Shown one piece after another: positions 51,222-63,639 of a stretch of DNA of 64,000 nucleotides. The notes under the pieces are model-generated. The model did no database searches, had not been told where the DNA came from, and worked only from the letters and a program-made list of their open reading frames with translations. Origin of the DNA: Panax quinquefolius (taxonomy: Eukaryota; Streptophyta; Magnoliopsida; Apiales; Araliaceae); contig CM035173.1 of NCBI GenBank assembly GCA_020205615.1, positions 46,257,117 to 46,321,116 on the forward strand, read 5' to 3'. The position numbers and the translations under genes are program-made. How positions within the stretch are numbered: the stretch's first letter is position 1; each line of letters begins with the position of its first letter.

Positions 51222-51747
51222 GTTTGTCGTAACCTCCCAAAAAGCGAGGAATCCGAACGAGGTAATCACGGGTAAGCTAATCATAAACTCTAGCAAAGTT
51301 TATACTTTATTTGATACCTGTTCTACCCATTCCTTTATTTCTCCTACTTGCGCTCAACGTTTAAATTTGACTGCGGAGAAATTAGACTTTGACTTATCTG
51401 TTGAAACTCCGTTGGGAGAAACCTTCATTACATCCATGGTTTATAAGTCTTGTTTGATTCAAATCGGTAACCGCACATTACCCGTCGATCTTATTTCCTT
51501 GAAAATACTTGCATTTGATGTGATTTTAGGGATTGATTGGTTAACTACTCATCATGCTAAAATCGATTATTTTCATAAGGTTGCTAGCTTTCATACTCCT
51601 AACCAACCTATTATGCAAATTCAAGCAACCAAACCACTAAAATCAATCACTGTCATATCAAGTCATAAAGCTATTCGTTTATTAAAAAACGGATGTCAAG
51701 CTTTCTTAGCTCATGTCACGGATTTAAATAAAATACGTCGATTTGAA
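51222..51747 (+). pseudogene. Chromovirus aspartic protease
   Basis: Frame 1, entered by a shift from the gag frame near 51180. The active site reads FDTCSTHSFIS at 51310-51342, where D-T-G-S is required; the Gly is Cys. The second hallmark ILGIDWL is intact, as are VYTLFD and LPVDLI blocks. It would mature the polyprotein, but the Gly to Cys change should abolish or cripple activity. Confidence 0.85.
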
Positions 51748-51759
51748 TGATATTTCTAT

Positions 51760-52779
51760 TGTTAATAAATTTCCGACGTATTCTCAAGAAGAACTTCTGG
51801 CCTACCCTTAGAGCGTGAAATTGAATTTTGTATCGACCTTGAATCCCAGACAAAACCCATTTCCAAAGCCCCATATCGAATGGATCCTATTGAACTTCAG
51901 AGTTAAAACCCAACTATGTGGAATTGTTAGACATCGGTTTCATTCGTCCCAAGTACGCCTCCTCGGGGTGCTCTGTTTCTATTCGTGAAGAAGAAAGATG
52001 GAAGTATGCGACTTTGTATTGATTATCGGGAGTTGAATCATGTAACCATCAAAAATAGGTACCCGTTGCCTCGTATTGATGACCTGTTTGACCAGTTGCA
52101 AGGAGCCAAATTCTTTTCAAGGATTGATCTTCGTTCCGAATATCATCAGTTGAAGATTAAAACTGATGACATTCCAAAGACTGCTTTCAGAACTCGGTAC
52201 GGGCATTATGAATTCCTAGTCATGTCTTTTGGATTGACTAATGCTATTGCTGCCTTCATAGACATGATGAACCGACTATTCAAGGAATATTTGGATCACT
52301 TTGTGGTCGTCTTTATTGATGACATCCTCATATACTCCAAAATCCATGAAGACCATGATCAACACTTGAGGCTGATACTTCAAAAGCTTCGTGAAAACAA
52401 GCTTTATGTCAAGTTGAAGAAATGTGAGTTCTGGCTTGAGGAAGTTGCATTCCTTGGGCACGTGATATCAAATCATGGAATATCTGTTGACCCGACAAAG
52501 ATTGAAGCAATTCAAAGCTGGGAGCAACCTAAGTCAGTGACCGAAGTACGTAGCTTTCTCGGCTTAGCTGGTTATTATAGGAGATTCGTGGAAGGATTTT
52601 CTAGAATTGCTACTCCATTAACTCAGCTGACTCGAAAAGATATTAAATTCGGTTGGAGTGAGGAATGTGAAAATAGTTTTCAAGAATTCAAGAGGAGACT
52701 CATTTCAAAGACCTGCTCGATAATACCATCCGCTCGGGAGGGATTTGTCATCTCTGGTGATGCTTGTGCAAAGGGTTAG
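51760..52779 (+). pseudogene. Chromovirus reverse transcriptase
   Basis: 51760-51984 holds the linker in two frames ([29 protein letters not shown]). The long open part (51985-52779) has [20 protein letters not shown], then [34 protein letters not shown], and the catalytic F-I-D-D at 52312-52323, followed by [19 protein letters not shown] and [11 protein letters not shown]. The core is well preserved for 264 codons and then shifts frame into RNase H at 52770. Confidence 0.92.
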
Positions 52780-53376
52780 GATGTGTTCTCATGCAACATG
52801 GGAAAGTCATAGCCTATGCCTCGCGACAACTCAAAGAATATGAGAGGAATTATCCTACTCATGATCTAGAGTCAGCAAATCGCAATGCTTTAGCGCTTAA
52901 GATTTGGAGGCATTACGTATGGAGAGAAGGTGGAGATCTATACGGATCATAAAAGCCTCAAATATTTTTTCACTCAAAAGGAACTCAACATGCGGCAATG
53001 ACGATGGCTTGAGTTTTTGAAAGATTATGATCATACCATCCAATACCATCCTAGAAAAGAGAACGCAGTAGCTGACACATTGAGTAAAAGATCATATGCG
53101 GGTATGAGTGCAATATTGTCAACGCAAAGACCCATTTTGTATGACTTGGAAAGGATGGAAATAGAGTTAAAGACTCCAGAGACCCATATGATGATGGCGA
53201 ATATACGAGTGGAACTCACTTTAATCGATAAAGTTAAAGCTGCTCAAGCTACAGACCTAGAGCTGATGCGTATGAGGAAGAAAGTGCAAGAAGGTGCTAT
53301 TTCAGAAGCAAGAATCGATGAAGAAGGAATACTTCGAGTCAACTCCAGACTTTGTGTTCCTAACGATCTGACTTGA
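52764..53376 (+). pseudogene. Chromovirus RNase H and linker to integrase
   Basis: [20 protein letters not shown] (retaining the first Asp), [18 protein letters not shown] and KIWRHYVW, then a frameshift near 52930 to [20 protein letters not shown], a stop at 52999, and [14 protein letters not shown] with ADTLSKR. The rest (to 53376) is the connecting region with [13 protein letters not shown]. Confidence 0.85.
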
Positions 53377-54182
53377 AGTATAAAATCATAATGGAGGCGC
53401 ACAACACACCGTTTGCAATCCATCCTAGGAGTACCAAAATGTATCATGATCTTCGACATACATTTTGGTGGAGCAATATGAAGAGAGAGATAGTGGGGTT
53501 TATCTCAAGGTGTCTAACTTGTCAACGAGTCAAGGCGGAGCATCAAGTGCCAAAAGGTCCATTGTAACCACTTGAAATTCCAGAATGGAATTGGGAGCAC
53601 ATTACCATGGTTTTCGTTACTGATCTTCCCAAGGTTTCTCAAGGCATAGATGCGATTTGGGTCATTGTTGATAGATTGAACAAGTTTGCTCATTTCTTAC
53701 CAATACGAGAAACTTATACACTTGAACGTCTTGCTGGTATGTATATAAACGAGATTGTAAGATTGCATGGTATGCCAGTATCCATAGTTTCTGATCGAGA
53801 CCCAAGATTCACTTCAAGATTTTGGGTTAATTTGCAAAAAGCTATGGGCACGGATTTACAATTTAGTTCGGCATATCATCCTCAAACGGATGGGCAGTCA
53901 GAAAGGACTATTCAAACTCTTGAAGATTTATTAAGACTCTGTGTCCTTGACTTCAAGGAAAGTTGGGACAAGTTCTTACCATTGGTGGAGTTTTCCTACA
54001 ACAATAGTTATCAAGCAAATATTGGAATGGCTCCATTTGAGCCGTTATATGGAAGAAAGTGTCGTTCTCTAGTATGCTGGGATGAGGTGGGTGAAGCAAC
54101 ATTGTTGGGACCGAATTTGGTACGTATGATTACAAAAAAGATTCAAACGATCCGACTACGTATAAAAACCTCACAAGATTGA
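53373..54182 (+). pseudogene. Chromovirus integrase
   Basis: The HHCC zinc region is present (AHNTPFAIHPRSTKMYHDL, CLTCQRVKAEH). The core has WVIVDRLNKFAHFLP, IVSDRDPRFTS (second Asp) and HPQTDGQSERTIQ (Glu). The first catalytic Asp is gone: MVFVTDLP at 53607 where M-D-F-V-T-G-L-P is expected (Val at 53610-53612). Stops are TAA at 53565 and TGA at 54180, each a C-to-T change from a Gln or Arg codon judged by family text. Integrase would insert the cDNA; the missing Asp makes this copy catalytically dead. Confidence 0.9.
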
Positions 54183-54215
54183 CAAAAGAGTTATGTTGAT
54201 CTTCATCGAAAGGAC

Positions 54216-54686
54216 GTGGAATTCAATATTGGAGATCATGTGTTATTATGTGTTGCTCCATGGAAAGGAGTTACAAAATTTGAAAAGAGAGGAAAGCACA
54301 ATCCTCGATTCATTGGCCCATTTATAATCCTCGAAGGAGTAGGAACTGTGGCCTATAGACTCGCCTTACCGCCAAGTATGTCTCGTGTTCATAACATTTT
54401 CCATATATCTATGTTACGTAAATATGTGAAAGACCCGAACCACATTATTGAATTAGAACTAGATGAGATAGAGGAATATTTAACGTATGAAGAGGTACCT
54501 GTTAAAATCTTGGATAAGAAGGATCATATTCTACGCTCTAAAGTTATACCTCAAGTCAAAGTTTTGTGGAAAAACCACGATGTTGAGGAAATGGCCTGGG
54601 AGTTAGAATCTGAAATGAAATCAAGGTATCCTCACCTCTTCGACATACCAGGTACGCACCCTAATTTCGAGGATGAAATTTCATAA
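54216..54686 (+). pseudogene. Integrase C-terminus with GPY/F motif and chromodomain
   Basis: Open for 156 codons. NPRFIGPFIILEGVGTVAYR is the GPY/F module. VIPQVKVLWKNHDVEEMAWE and LESEMKSRYPHLF form a Tekay/Del-type chromodomain, thought to guide integration to heterochromatin. It is in the same frame as the integrase core but separated from it by the TGA at 54180. It ends 11 bp before the LTR. Confidence 0.85.
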
Positions 54687-54697
54687 GAAGGGGAGGT
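54685..54697 (+). other. Polypurine tract
   Basis: AAGAAGGGGAGGT immediately before the 3' LTR. Confidence 0.85.
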
Positions 54698-57600
54698 TGT
54701 AAGACCCCAACTTTTATGAATAAAGAATAATTTTCTCGAAATAGATTTTTGAATATTATGGTGTGGATTTGATATAATGTTATAGTTGTGGATAATATTT
54801 ACAAATTTTGCAAAGTAAGCAAGTGGTTATATAATATTCGATTGGTCGGGGAATATTCGTTTTAACAAGGAATATTCGTACGACGGCACAATCATTGGTG
54901 GACCCCAAAACGAAAGTATTGTCGTAGTTAGAAAATGACATAATTATTTTTTATAAAAATAATGGCGGAAGTGTTACCATTAAAACCGTTGAACTACCCG
55001 GTAGTAAAAGTACAGTAATACGAGTGGTTGCATAGTAGCACACGGTATTGGTTATTAATGCTTACGTGAGAAGTCACTCAGTTATACTCAATTATTGCTA
55101 CAGTAATTGTTGCATCATATCTCTCATATTATTGATTCGATTATTGTCACAGTATCATCTGCATAATATGTTATATTATTAAATCAATAATTGAGACGAC
55201 AAAGTTATTTATATTATTAAATTACAATATTTACAATGTCTAGAAGTTCTGTCAAGGAGAGGTTTGGTCATCTAATTGCGCGCCAATAAGGAGAAATCCT
55301 TATCGGAAAGCCCTTCTTTCGTGGGGAACGACCTGGTTGTTAAATATTGTGAGTTATAATATTAATGATGAATAAGTTCGTGTTGATTAAAGATGAAATT
55401 GATAGTTCCATTGTGTTGGAATTATTAGTGTTAGTGGAAATCGACATTTATTCTGATATTAATTGATGTCTGGAAGTTTTACTGACCAGTCGGGTAATTA
55501 ATTGGATAAATAAGAAATTAATTGCTATTAATTCACATGATTATAACTATTTGTTCACATGTGTGTACTATTGATTCACATTCTTGTACTATTAGGGGAG
55601 TTGGTGCAAGATTGATAATACTTGCATGACTAAGTTAAAAATGGAGGTATAGATGGAGGTACTATACTGTAATTCATATTTTCACATGATTATAACTATT
55701 GATTCACATGATTGAACTATTGATTCACATTATTTACTATTAGGGGAGGTGGTGCAAGTTTGATAATACTTGCAGGACTAAATTAAAAATGAAAGAAAAG
55801 TTGAAGGTTTTGTACTGTAATATTTCGAGCCCCAAAACGTGCAATTATCGAAACTATATTTTTCTATAAATAGAAGCTCATTCTTCCTTCATTTCTCACC
55901 AATTCACTAAAGCTTTAGAGCAATTATTATAGAGAGAAATTATAGAGAGAAAGAAGAAGAGAAGTCTGCTACCTCACTATTCTAATATCCAGTTTCTTCT
56001 AAGGTAAGGGGTATTAATCTTTCGTATTCATGAAGAGAGTTATTTTCTTTCAATACTCGTAAGGGTTGTTATTCCATTCTTTATTATTATGTTGGAATAA
56101 TCTGCTCATGGCAAGTACCGCATACATGGTGAAATTCTTCTGTTATTCTATTCTTTATTATTACATTTGGAATAACTTTTCTGCGTGTATTCATCGCATG
56201 CCTGGTGAATTCTGTAGTTATTCCGTTCTTTGTTATTTTGTTGGAACATCATCGCTCATGCATGCGGATTACGCATGACTGGTTCCATTCTTTATTATTA
56301 CATTGGAACATCCCATCTGCATGCGGATTACGCATGACTCGATTCCATTTCTTTATTATTCATTGGAACATCCTGTTTGTACGGATTATGCATGACTTCG
56401 GTTCTATTCTTTATTATTACATTTGTTGAATATCGTCTGCATGCGGATTAAGCATGACTGGTTCCATTCTTTATTATTCTATTGGGAATAACACGTCATG
56501 CATGCGATTTCTATCGCATGCTCGGTGAATTCTTCGTTATTCCATTCTTTATTATTACATTGGAATAACTTTCGTCTATGTGGATTATTGCATGCATGGT
56601 GAATGATCCTTCGTATTCATTCCTTATTAAATTATGAAAATGATGCATCTACGTGGATGCCGCATTGCATGCGAAAATCCATTTGCAGTTTCATATATTC
56701 TATTATACTCAGTTGGTTAAAGTTTTGGCTTTTATACTCCATGAAATTAGTAGAATATCCTGGATATTTGCGCTTCATCCAGTATCTTTTTGTGGGAATA
56801 TTCTTTTGAGCATTCTTGAATTTTACTCCACAAAGAAGTATCATTTTGACAATTTGGACGTTATTGATTTCTGGATAAACTAAAATTTTAAATCTTTAAA
56901 ATTTATCCTTGAACTTGTTTTATTGAATTATTATGTCATTGTCATCATCCTCATGCTTATATTGTGATGAAAGTCATCTTTGGCTTACGTGCATAGATGG
57001 ACTTGGTATGATTATGACCAGGGATTATTTGGTATAATCATGACCTGTAATATTATAAATGATGTGGTAAAAGTCCTCAGTGGCCTGTAGTGCATTGATG
57101 GACAGTTTTTGGTATGATTGTGACCAGGAATTATTCGGTATAGTCATGACCATTGATGATTTAATGAATATCCTTGGCCCATAGTGCAGAGATGACTCGA
57201 TGATGTGGTTTATTTATTAAGCTGAGTCTTGGCGATAAAAATTGATGAAAACATTTTAAATCATAGAAGATAGTAGATATCATGCTCTACTTGACTCTTC
57301 TAATGGATTGCTTATTCTACTGCAGTTAAACTTGATGTCTATTGTATTTTATCAGTTTAACATTGTTGATGACTAATGATAATTTATTTTGCATTATCTT
57401 AGTCATAATATTTTTTACTGGGCTAGTTGAGCACACCATTTTGCTTTCATTGTTCTCTTCAGGAAATGAGAACTTAGTCGGGACTAGTTGAGGAACGGAG
57501 TGATGGTCCGAGATGGTGTATTAGTAGTCCTCACTATTCTATAAAATAGTGTGACAATAAATATAATGAGGACTCTATTCAAGAGTGGATATTTTCTAGA

Positions 57601-57742
57601 AGGCAACATTCCTGTTTAAACTCTCAGTTATGTTTTGTCGTATATTACACGACGGTTGTATAATTAAGTTTGTATTTGTATTCTGTACCATGTATTTGGC
57701 GACTCAAGATGGGTGATGTATACCTATTTTGGGGGCGTCACA
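54698..57742 (+). repeat. 3' LTR (3045 bp)
   Basis: Direct repeat of 46867-49874 with small differences. TATA box at 55865. Ends GGGGGCGTCACA; the GTATT target copy follows. Confidence 0.93.
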
Positions 57743-57747
57743 GTATT

Positions 57748-58138
57748 AGTTAGAAAATTAGGGATTTACTATAACCAGGTCACTTATTCATTCAACTTTT
57801 TGATTCATCTATTTCTTTTTTCTCATCTGAACTAATGTTCTAATACTTTAATCATGGTTTATATACTCTGTCATCATATTTTCTTTGTTTATATTCTTGT
57901 TTAAATGATTATGGAGGGTTGTTTTTAATATTTTAATTGATGTGTTTTTGCAGTTTTTGCTCAACACAAATTTTTATTACTGTATGTAATTATTACCTTG
58001 GTTCATGCTGAAGAGAAATATGTTGCAGTTTTTGCTCAACACAAATTTTTATTACTGTATGTTTGATTATGGGACTCAATTTGGTCATTATGTGAAGATT
58101 TTGAGAAATTCTATGTATTTCTTAATAGTTCCACTTGT
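57748..58138. other. DNA between chromovirus and PPR relic
   Basis: No gene. Contains a 38-bp direct repeat, GCAGTTTTTGCTCAACACAA and onward, at 57950-57987 and 58025-58062, 75 bp apart. Confidence 0.6.
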
Positions 58139-59402
58139 TGTAGATTAATTAGCAGCTGCATTAAAGCTAGATTAATTGTTGCTTTGGCATTTGAAACGGC
58201 TATGAAAGGCCATAACAAGATTCATATGTATAGTACAACCATTGTGATGTACGAAAATATGAAATCTGCTGGCATTATTTTGGACCCCGGATGGAATCAT
58301 ATCTAAAAACTGGTCAAAATGAGAAAGTTATCACATTATTTGAAAAATTTGAGATGAGAGTAGATTGGACACCATTTTTGCCTCGGATTTATCAAATTTT
58401 ATGCGAGTCACTAGGCAAATCCGGGCGACCTTTTGAAGCTCTTGAGTTCTTTAGAGACATTAATAAGAAGGGTTTCTTTGGGATCCTTCATTTTACTCTT
58501 CATTGATTTGTTCATTTGCAAATATTCGACAAGTGAAAATGGTCGAGGAGCTTCGGAAGAAGCCGAGAAAGAAGAAAATGTTGATGATCCAACCACGTAT
58601 CCGAAGCTCACTCTAATGTATGTTGAGCTAGGAATAATGGAAAAGACCCTGGATGTTACTGCAGTGATGAAACGGATGAATGTTAGAGTTTCTGATTACA
58701 TTTTCTGCGCGGTTGTGAATGGATTCTCAAAGAAGAAAGGGCTAACAGCTGCAGTTAAGGTATATGAAGAGCTTATTATGGAGGGATGTGAACAGGGGCA
58801 AGTGACATATGCTTTAATTCTAAATGTTTATTTTAGACTTTGATTATATTCAAAAGCAGAGGAGGTGTTTTCCATACATAAATGTGTGGTGGCCTATTTG
58901 AGCATGGTTGCGATGTATGGAAAAATAGGCAGACTTAGAGATGCGATGAGGCTTGTTGCTAGGATGAAAGAGAGAGGCTGCGAACCAAATGTGTGGATAT
59001 ACAATTCTCTCTTGGATATGCATGGAAAAGTCTTGAATTTGAGACAAGTGGAAAAAATATGGAAGGAGATGAAGCGAAGGAAGGTTTTGCCGGACAAGGT
59101 TAGTTATACTAGCATTATAAACGCTTATAATAAGGCAAAAGAATTGGAAATGTGTGTGAAATATTTCCATGAGTACATGCTTAATGGAGGTGGGATTGAT
59201 AGGGCGATGGCGGGAATTATGGTTAATTGGTGTGTTCTCAAAGACAAGTAGAGTAGATGAGTTGGTTAAGCTTCTGCAGGATTTGAATGCAGAAGGGACT
59301 CAATTAGATGGGAGGCTTTATAGGTCATCTTTGAATGCTTTGAGGGATGTTGGGCTGCAAGTTCAAGCAAAATGGTTTCAGCAGAGCTTTGACACAATAT
59401 AA
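58139..59402 (+). pseudogene. P-class pentatricopeptide repeat (PPR) protein pseudogene
   Basis: P-type 35-residue PPR repeats are clear: TTIVMYENMKSAGIILDPG, MYGKIGRLRDAMRLVARMKE, RGCEPNVWIYNSLLDMHGKV, and RQVEKIWKEMKRRKVLPDKV followed by YTSIINAYNKAKE. From memory they most resemble a chloroplast-targeted family such as Arabidopsis At5g13770, which I cannot check. The N-terminus and earliest repeats are missing. Frames change near 58290, 58490 and 59225, a TGA interrupts at 58841 and about 8 residues are deleted near 58870. PPR proteins bind organellar RNA; this copy is nonfunctional. The C-terminal LNALRDVGLQVQAKWFQQSF ends at a natural-looking stop. Confidence 0.85.
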
Positions 59403-61473
59403 ATTCTAACTGATAGCAAAGGTGATGATAGTTGGAAATGTGTTTGAATTGGGGCTTAGCCCAAAGATTTCAAGATTCGGTCATGCTCAAAAAGTTTTGT
59501 CCAAGATTTTCTGCAACTGTATGCATGTATCAAATACATTTCATTAGGAGTTCAAAGCAGTGAAGGAACATTTTTATTTTTATTTTTTTGTCTTCCATTG
59601 ATAGAAGTTGAAGAAATATAATATAATTTCAATATAAAAGTTGGAAACAAAATTTCTTTTCAATAATATACATACAAACCCAACTCAAATTATTGATACA
59701 ATTAATAAATATAAATGAAACTAGGAGAGGATTAATTAGCTTAGCGATTATTAACACATTTTACCCTTCATGAAAACTGAATAAACTCAAGTCTACATGT
59801 ATGTCAAGCATAACTTTCAGGAATAGGGCATGCATGCATAATCTTACTTTCAGTTTAGTTTCTTACAAATGTATGAAATTCGAGAAGAAATAAGAACCCA
59901 TTGTTTGAGGGTTTAGCTTTATTGGGTTTATGGGGTACTTGATTTGGTTTTTCTTTTTTTAGGGTTCCTTTTGATTGGTTTGATGTTTACAATTATGTGT
60001 CTTGGTTAAACTGATCAGCATTTCGTCTTGGGCTTCCCTTTGTGCGGAGTTATCTTGGGCAGACTGGCTCTGTTGATTACACTTCCGTGGTTCAGAAATG
60101 GTAATTAATTTTATTGTTCTGCTTCTTAGTCTTGGGTATCAATATATATTATCACCAAGCTAATTTCTTATTGGTTGTCATATGATGTTTATTGATCTGT
60201 GCAAGAGGCTGAAGATCATGAAGGGTTCTGATGCTATTGGATTAGGTATGTATTATTTGTTAATTTATTCACCATTTATACAAAAATCTGTACATGAAGA
60301 CTAGGGTAAATGTTTTCACATGCTTGTACTTATATTCTACCTGGTCATATCCTGGAGACCTCCATAGACCTCTAAATATTGGCATCAGCGCAGAGTGAGT
60401 GAAGCTAATTAATGAACCAATTAAATATCAAAGCATTATACATTGTCTTTATTTGAGTGTTTCAATTTTATGCTGTATAAAAGATGGGTTTTATTTACTT
60501 ACAAAGTGATTCACAAATTCAATCATTCATTCTTTCTCTATATGCAAGTGTTTATTTACTAATCACTTTTCCAAAATGGGAGTCCAGCCCCATTTCTAAA
60601 AAAGTCTACAAAAATACATGATAATTTGAAAAGCAAAACAGAGAAACATAACCTCTCACATCACTGGGTAAAGATTTTTACTTTAATTGTCATGTATTGA
60701 ACCCTCTCTATGTAAAGATTTTTACTTGAATTGTCAGACAATTTAATGCTCAATATTGAACCCTCTCTATTATTTGTTAGTCTTCGAAGTCGCTTATGAT
60801 TCCTTTCGTTCTAAAGAAAAAGCAAATGCATGAGAAATTTATGTTGGGGTTTTAGTTCTTCTAGCATCATAATAAAAATTTTCCAAATGAATGCAAAGGT
60901 GAAAAAAAATATAATTTTAAAGAGTTTATAGAAAATATTTTGTTTTTAGCATCATAATAGAAGAGTTTATAGATAATTTGAACATAATAATAGGGAAAGG
61001 ATTGTAAGGCCAACATTTTTGTTAAGGTTATTAGAGCAGCAGAAAACTAATTAGAGTTCAAGCTCTGGCAATCTTCAAATTGATTTTTGGCTTCAACTCT
61101 GTTAGAACTTGTAAATGATAAACATAGACATCATAATCTGTACATCTTACCCTTAAGAAAACCAAGTATATAACTTATATTGTAAAGCTAGTTAAACTTA
61201 AAGGTTGGTTTCTAAAAGTGAGTTACGTTGGTTGTGGTGGGGTAAATGGAGGATTTGTGGGGTAAATTTTATGGACAAGTGAGGTTCGTTAAGTAAAGAA
61301 CAAATCAATTTGTAGTGTGAACATACATAATAAGACCATCGGTCTAACATCTAGACATTTGACATAATAATAAACCGTAATAGTAGTAGCCAAGGATATT
61401 ATCCAACAAGCTATGACACAAGTGAGTATGTCGCTTTCCAAATTACATATTACGACAAAGAAGAAAGGAGAAT
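59403..61473. other. Intergenic DNA, possible short exon relics
   Basis: A stretch at about 60020-60100 followed by a GT (GTAATT) and one near 60205-60246 followed by GTATG look exon-like but do not match a family I recognise. Otherwise AT-rich, with no gene. Confidence 0.35.
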
Positions 61474-61775
61474 TCATGGGTGCATGGGTGCATTCATAGC
61501 AGTAGTAGCAAGCTCCCCTTTCAAGGCTCCAACAACAGCTTCGACAATTTCAATTGCCACTCCTTCCTGCATGGCATAATCAAACAATAATTCTTGACAT
61601 TATGAACGATACTACAATATATATTAAGAATGAAAAGTGATGGGTCATCACAAACCTGAGCTTCCATGGTACTGACACCAAGATGTGGTGTTACAGTTAT
61701 ATTTTCATGTTGTACCAACTTGCTATCCTTCGGCGGTGGCTCTACTGTGAAAACATCAAGTTAATTAGCTTCAAA
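61474..61775 (-). pseudogene. D-3-phosphoglycerate dehydrogenase (PGDH) fragment, two exons
   Basis: The minus strand reads [20 protein letters not shown] then [15 protein letters not shown], ending at 61656. A GT-AG intron (61567-61655) follows. The next exon, 61474-61566, reads [20 protein letters not shown] then TTAMNAPMHP and a stop. This is the catalytic/NAD-binding border of plastid PGDH, first enzyme of the phosphorylated serine pathway. Normal PGDH continues for some 200 residues beyond this point, so the fragment is truncated at the stop. 61755-61775 (RALKLIN) is a shifted bit of the previous region. The intron is retained, so it is not a processed copy. Confidence 0.85.
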
Positions 61776-63272
61776 GCCCTGCCAATTTTAGTGCAATATA
61801 AACTTAATTAGTGTTTCAAAATTCAACTAAATCTAGGTGCAATCCCTGAATTTTTTTCTCTTCTTTATCCTTATACAGTTACTATGCCTACCTTATCAAG
61901 CTACTCTTTTCAACCCTAATAAACCCACTTCACAGTATCAACCTTCCTTCCAACAACAGTATGTCCTTACAATCCAAAACAAAAAACACAAAAGACAAGC
62001 CAAGTTATTTTTAATGGGTTACTTTTACCAATATCAGAGTTCAGAACAACCACTTTAATCAAAACAGTAAGTAAGTGCTTTTTTTTCTATTTAAGTTTCC
62101 AATACCCTACCCAACCAACCCCAAATAAAAGTCTTGCCTATATGTGTTGAAATTAGTCCCTAACAGTTGTATGTTGTTTTCCATCTCACATACTGCTTTG
62201 CCTGCCTTTAGTGATATCAAATTTTGTCACCTATGGTTTGTCTAGAATTTTTTGTGGAAAGAGTGCTATAGTTTTGATATAGGTTGTTAATAGAGTTTGG
62301 GTTCAAAAGATTAAAAAGAAAGAACGCAAAGAGGCTTCATTGAAAAACCCAAAGATTGGGATATTCAAATGAGAAGAAAAATACAAAGACCATTGATTGA
62401 GTTAAAAACAATAAAAAAAGAGAAGTAAAGAATGGAAAATGAGCGGTTGGAAGAAAAAATATTTCTATTTCATTGTAATCCATTGACTGCTTATTGCCAA
62501 AGGGTCCTTATACTCAGCAGTAGTAAATTAATATTCTATTTAATTACACTTACTTAAGAAATGCTTTGAACTTCGAATTAAGTCTATTACTTGACAACTA
62601 TTTATGTGGAGAAACTTTTAAATTTATTTTTTATTGTTTCTTTCCTTTCTAATGTATCGAATTGAATTCATCCAAATACTAAATTCCTCACTTTCATGTG
62701 CCTCCTAATGAGTAATGACTATGATCTATTAGCTTGACTTATTAAACTGAGAATCACATTATCCGTTATGTTATGTTAGGTTGATTGGAGTGAGTTGTAT
62801 CCAGGGACTTGATTGACTCCAAATACTTAAACCTTATCACATAGATTCCTATATATTTGGCTGTTCTTTTAGTTTTCTTCCAGAAAATCAAATTCGTTGA
62901 AATCCTTTGCATGGAAATTATTCTTAATGACAATAGACACCAATTAAAGAAGTTAAACATAAGATGTCAAGAAAATAAACTCAACATTTTATTCTGATTC
63001 AACTTCCAACAGTTTGAAACCTTAACTATCATCAAAATTGAGGGAATTCCTCTCTTACAGAATAATATATAGTAAAACAAAATAAAAAATAAAAAAAAAA
63101 GAACTAGGCTCAGAAGATTTGGAACAATATTATTGAATGTATTTTTGAAACTAAGCATAGTTTTGATCAAATGTTAAGTTTTTGTCATGATATTCAAGAT
63201 ACGAAATCTGTCTTTTCAGCTTCATTTGCTCATGTTTAACTCATGTTTAATTTATTAAGTTTGCTCTTACAG
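61776..63272. other. Intergenic DNA, no supported gene
   Basis: A 73-codon plus frame at 61837-62058 starts with a hydrophobic stretch but matches no family I know. The rest is AT-rich with no recognisable feature. Confidence 0.4.
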
Positions 63273-63350
63273 GTTGATCTAAGTGATAGTAACATCATAC
63301 TTGTCAATGTTTTATCTGAATGTGCCCTTAATCAATTCCATATGGAGAAG
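63273..63350 (+). CDS. Possible exon, unknown gene
   Basis: 78 bp, open throughout, between CTTACAG and GTAACA. It encodes VDLSDSNIILVNVLSECALN and QFHMEK (26 codons, phase 0). A second candidate exon follows 83 bp later. I do not recognise the protein, and no upstream exon was found. It may be part of a gene or relic extending leftwards. Confidence 0.4.
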
Positions 63351-63433
63351 GTAACACTACTCGTATTATCAAAAAAATTATTATGATATTAGTTTGCATT
63401 TTTTTGACTAATATCTTATTTTGTACATCCTAG

Positions 63434-63544
63434 GAGAATTCATATGTGAATCACTTGAATAACCCAAGTGTTATTCCATCTTCAACGAAGGGGAAAGAAA
63501 AAATTGGTTGTTCAATTGGAAAAGAAAATTGGTTTAATCAACCG
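63434..63544 (+). CDS. Possible exon 2 of the same unknown gene
   Basis: 111 bp between CATCCTAG and GTATGT, encoding ENSYVNHLNNPSVIPSSTKG and KEKIGCSIGKENWFNQP (37 codons). It is in phase 0 with the previous candidate. Both start and end at codon boundaries, which favours real splicing. No family is recognised and no later exon is seen before the LTR at 63805. Confidence 0.4.
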
Positions 63545-63639
63545 GTATGTTGTACTAATCATTGTTTATCTTTTGATAAAAATTGGTTAGAGCAATATAC
63601 ACTAAATTATCGGTGATATTTTTGAGTTCCTCACCCCTC

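Larger units (their letters stand above)
46867..57742 (+). mobile_element. Complete-structure Tekay/Del-type chromovirus (Ty3/Gypsy)
   Basis: 10.9 kb, with 3.0-kb LTRs (TGTAAGACCCC...GGGGGCGTCACA), a Met primer site, a purine tract and a 5-bp TSD. Coding order is gag with two zinc knuckles, protease, RT, RNase H, integrase, chromodomain. All are open in pieces only, with several nonsense codons and frameshifts. A 3-kb LTR and a C-terminal chromodomain fit the Tekay lineage of chromoviruses. The LTRs differ at roughly one base in twenty over the first 200 bp, so the insertion is older than the deleted Tekay derivative at 9214. Confidence 0.93.

Noticed and set aside
61521..61718. 65-codon minus frame taken as a gene
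   Set aside because: It reads through the intron of the PGDH fragment into a wrong frame; the two-exon reading explains it better.
61837..62058. 73-codon plus frame with hydrophobic start (possible secreted peptide)
   Set aside because: No cleavage-site context, no family, and surrounding sequence looks non-coding; kept only as a remark.
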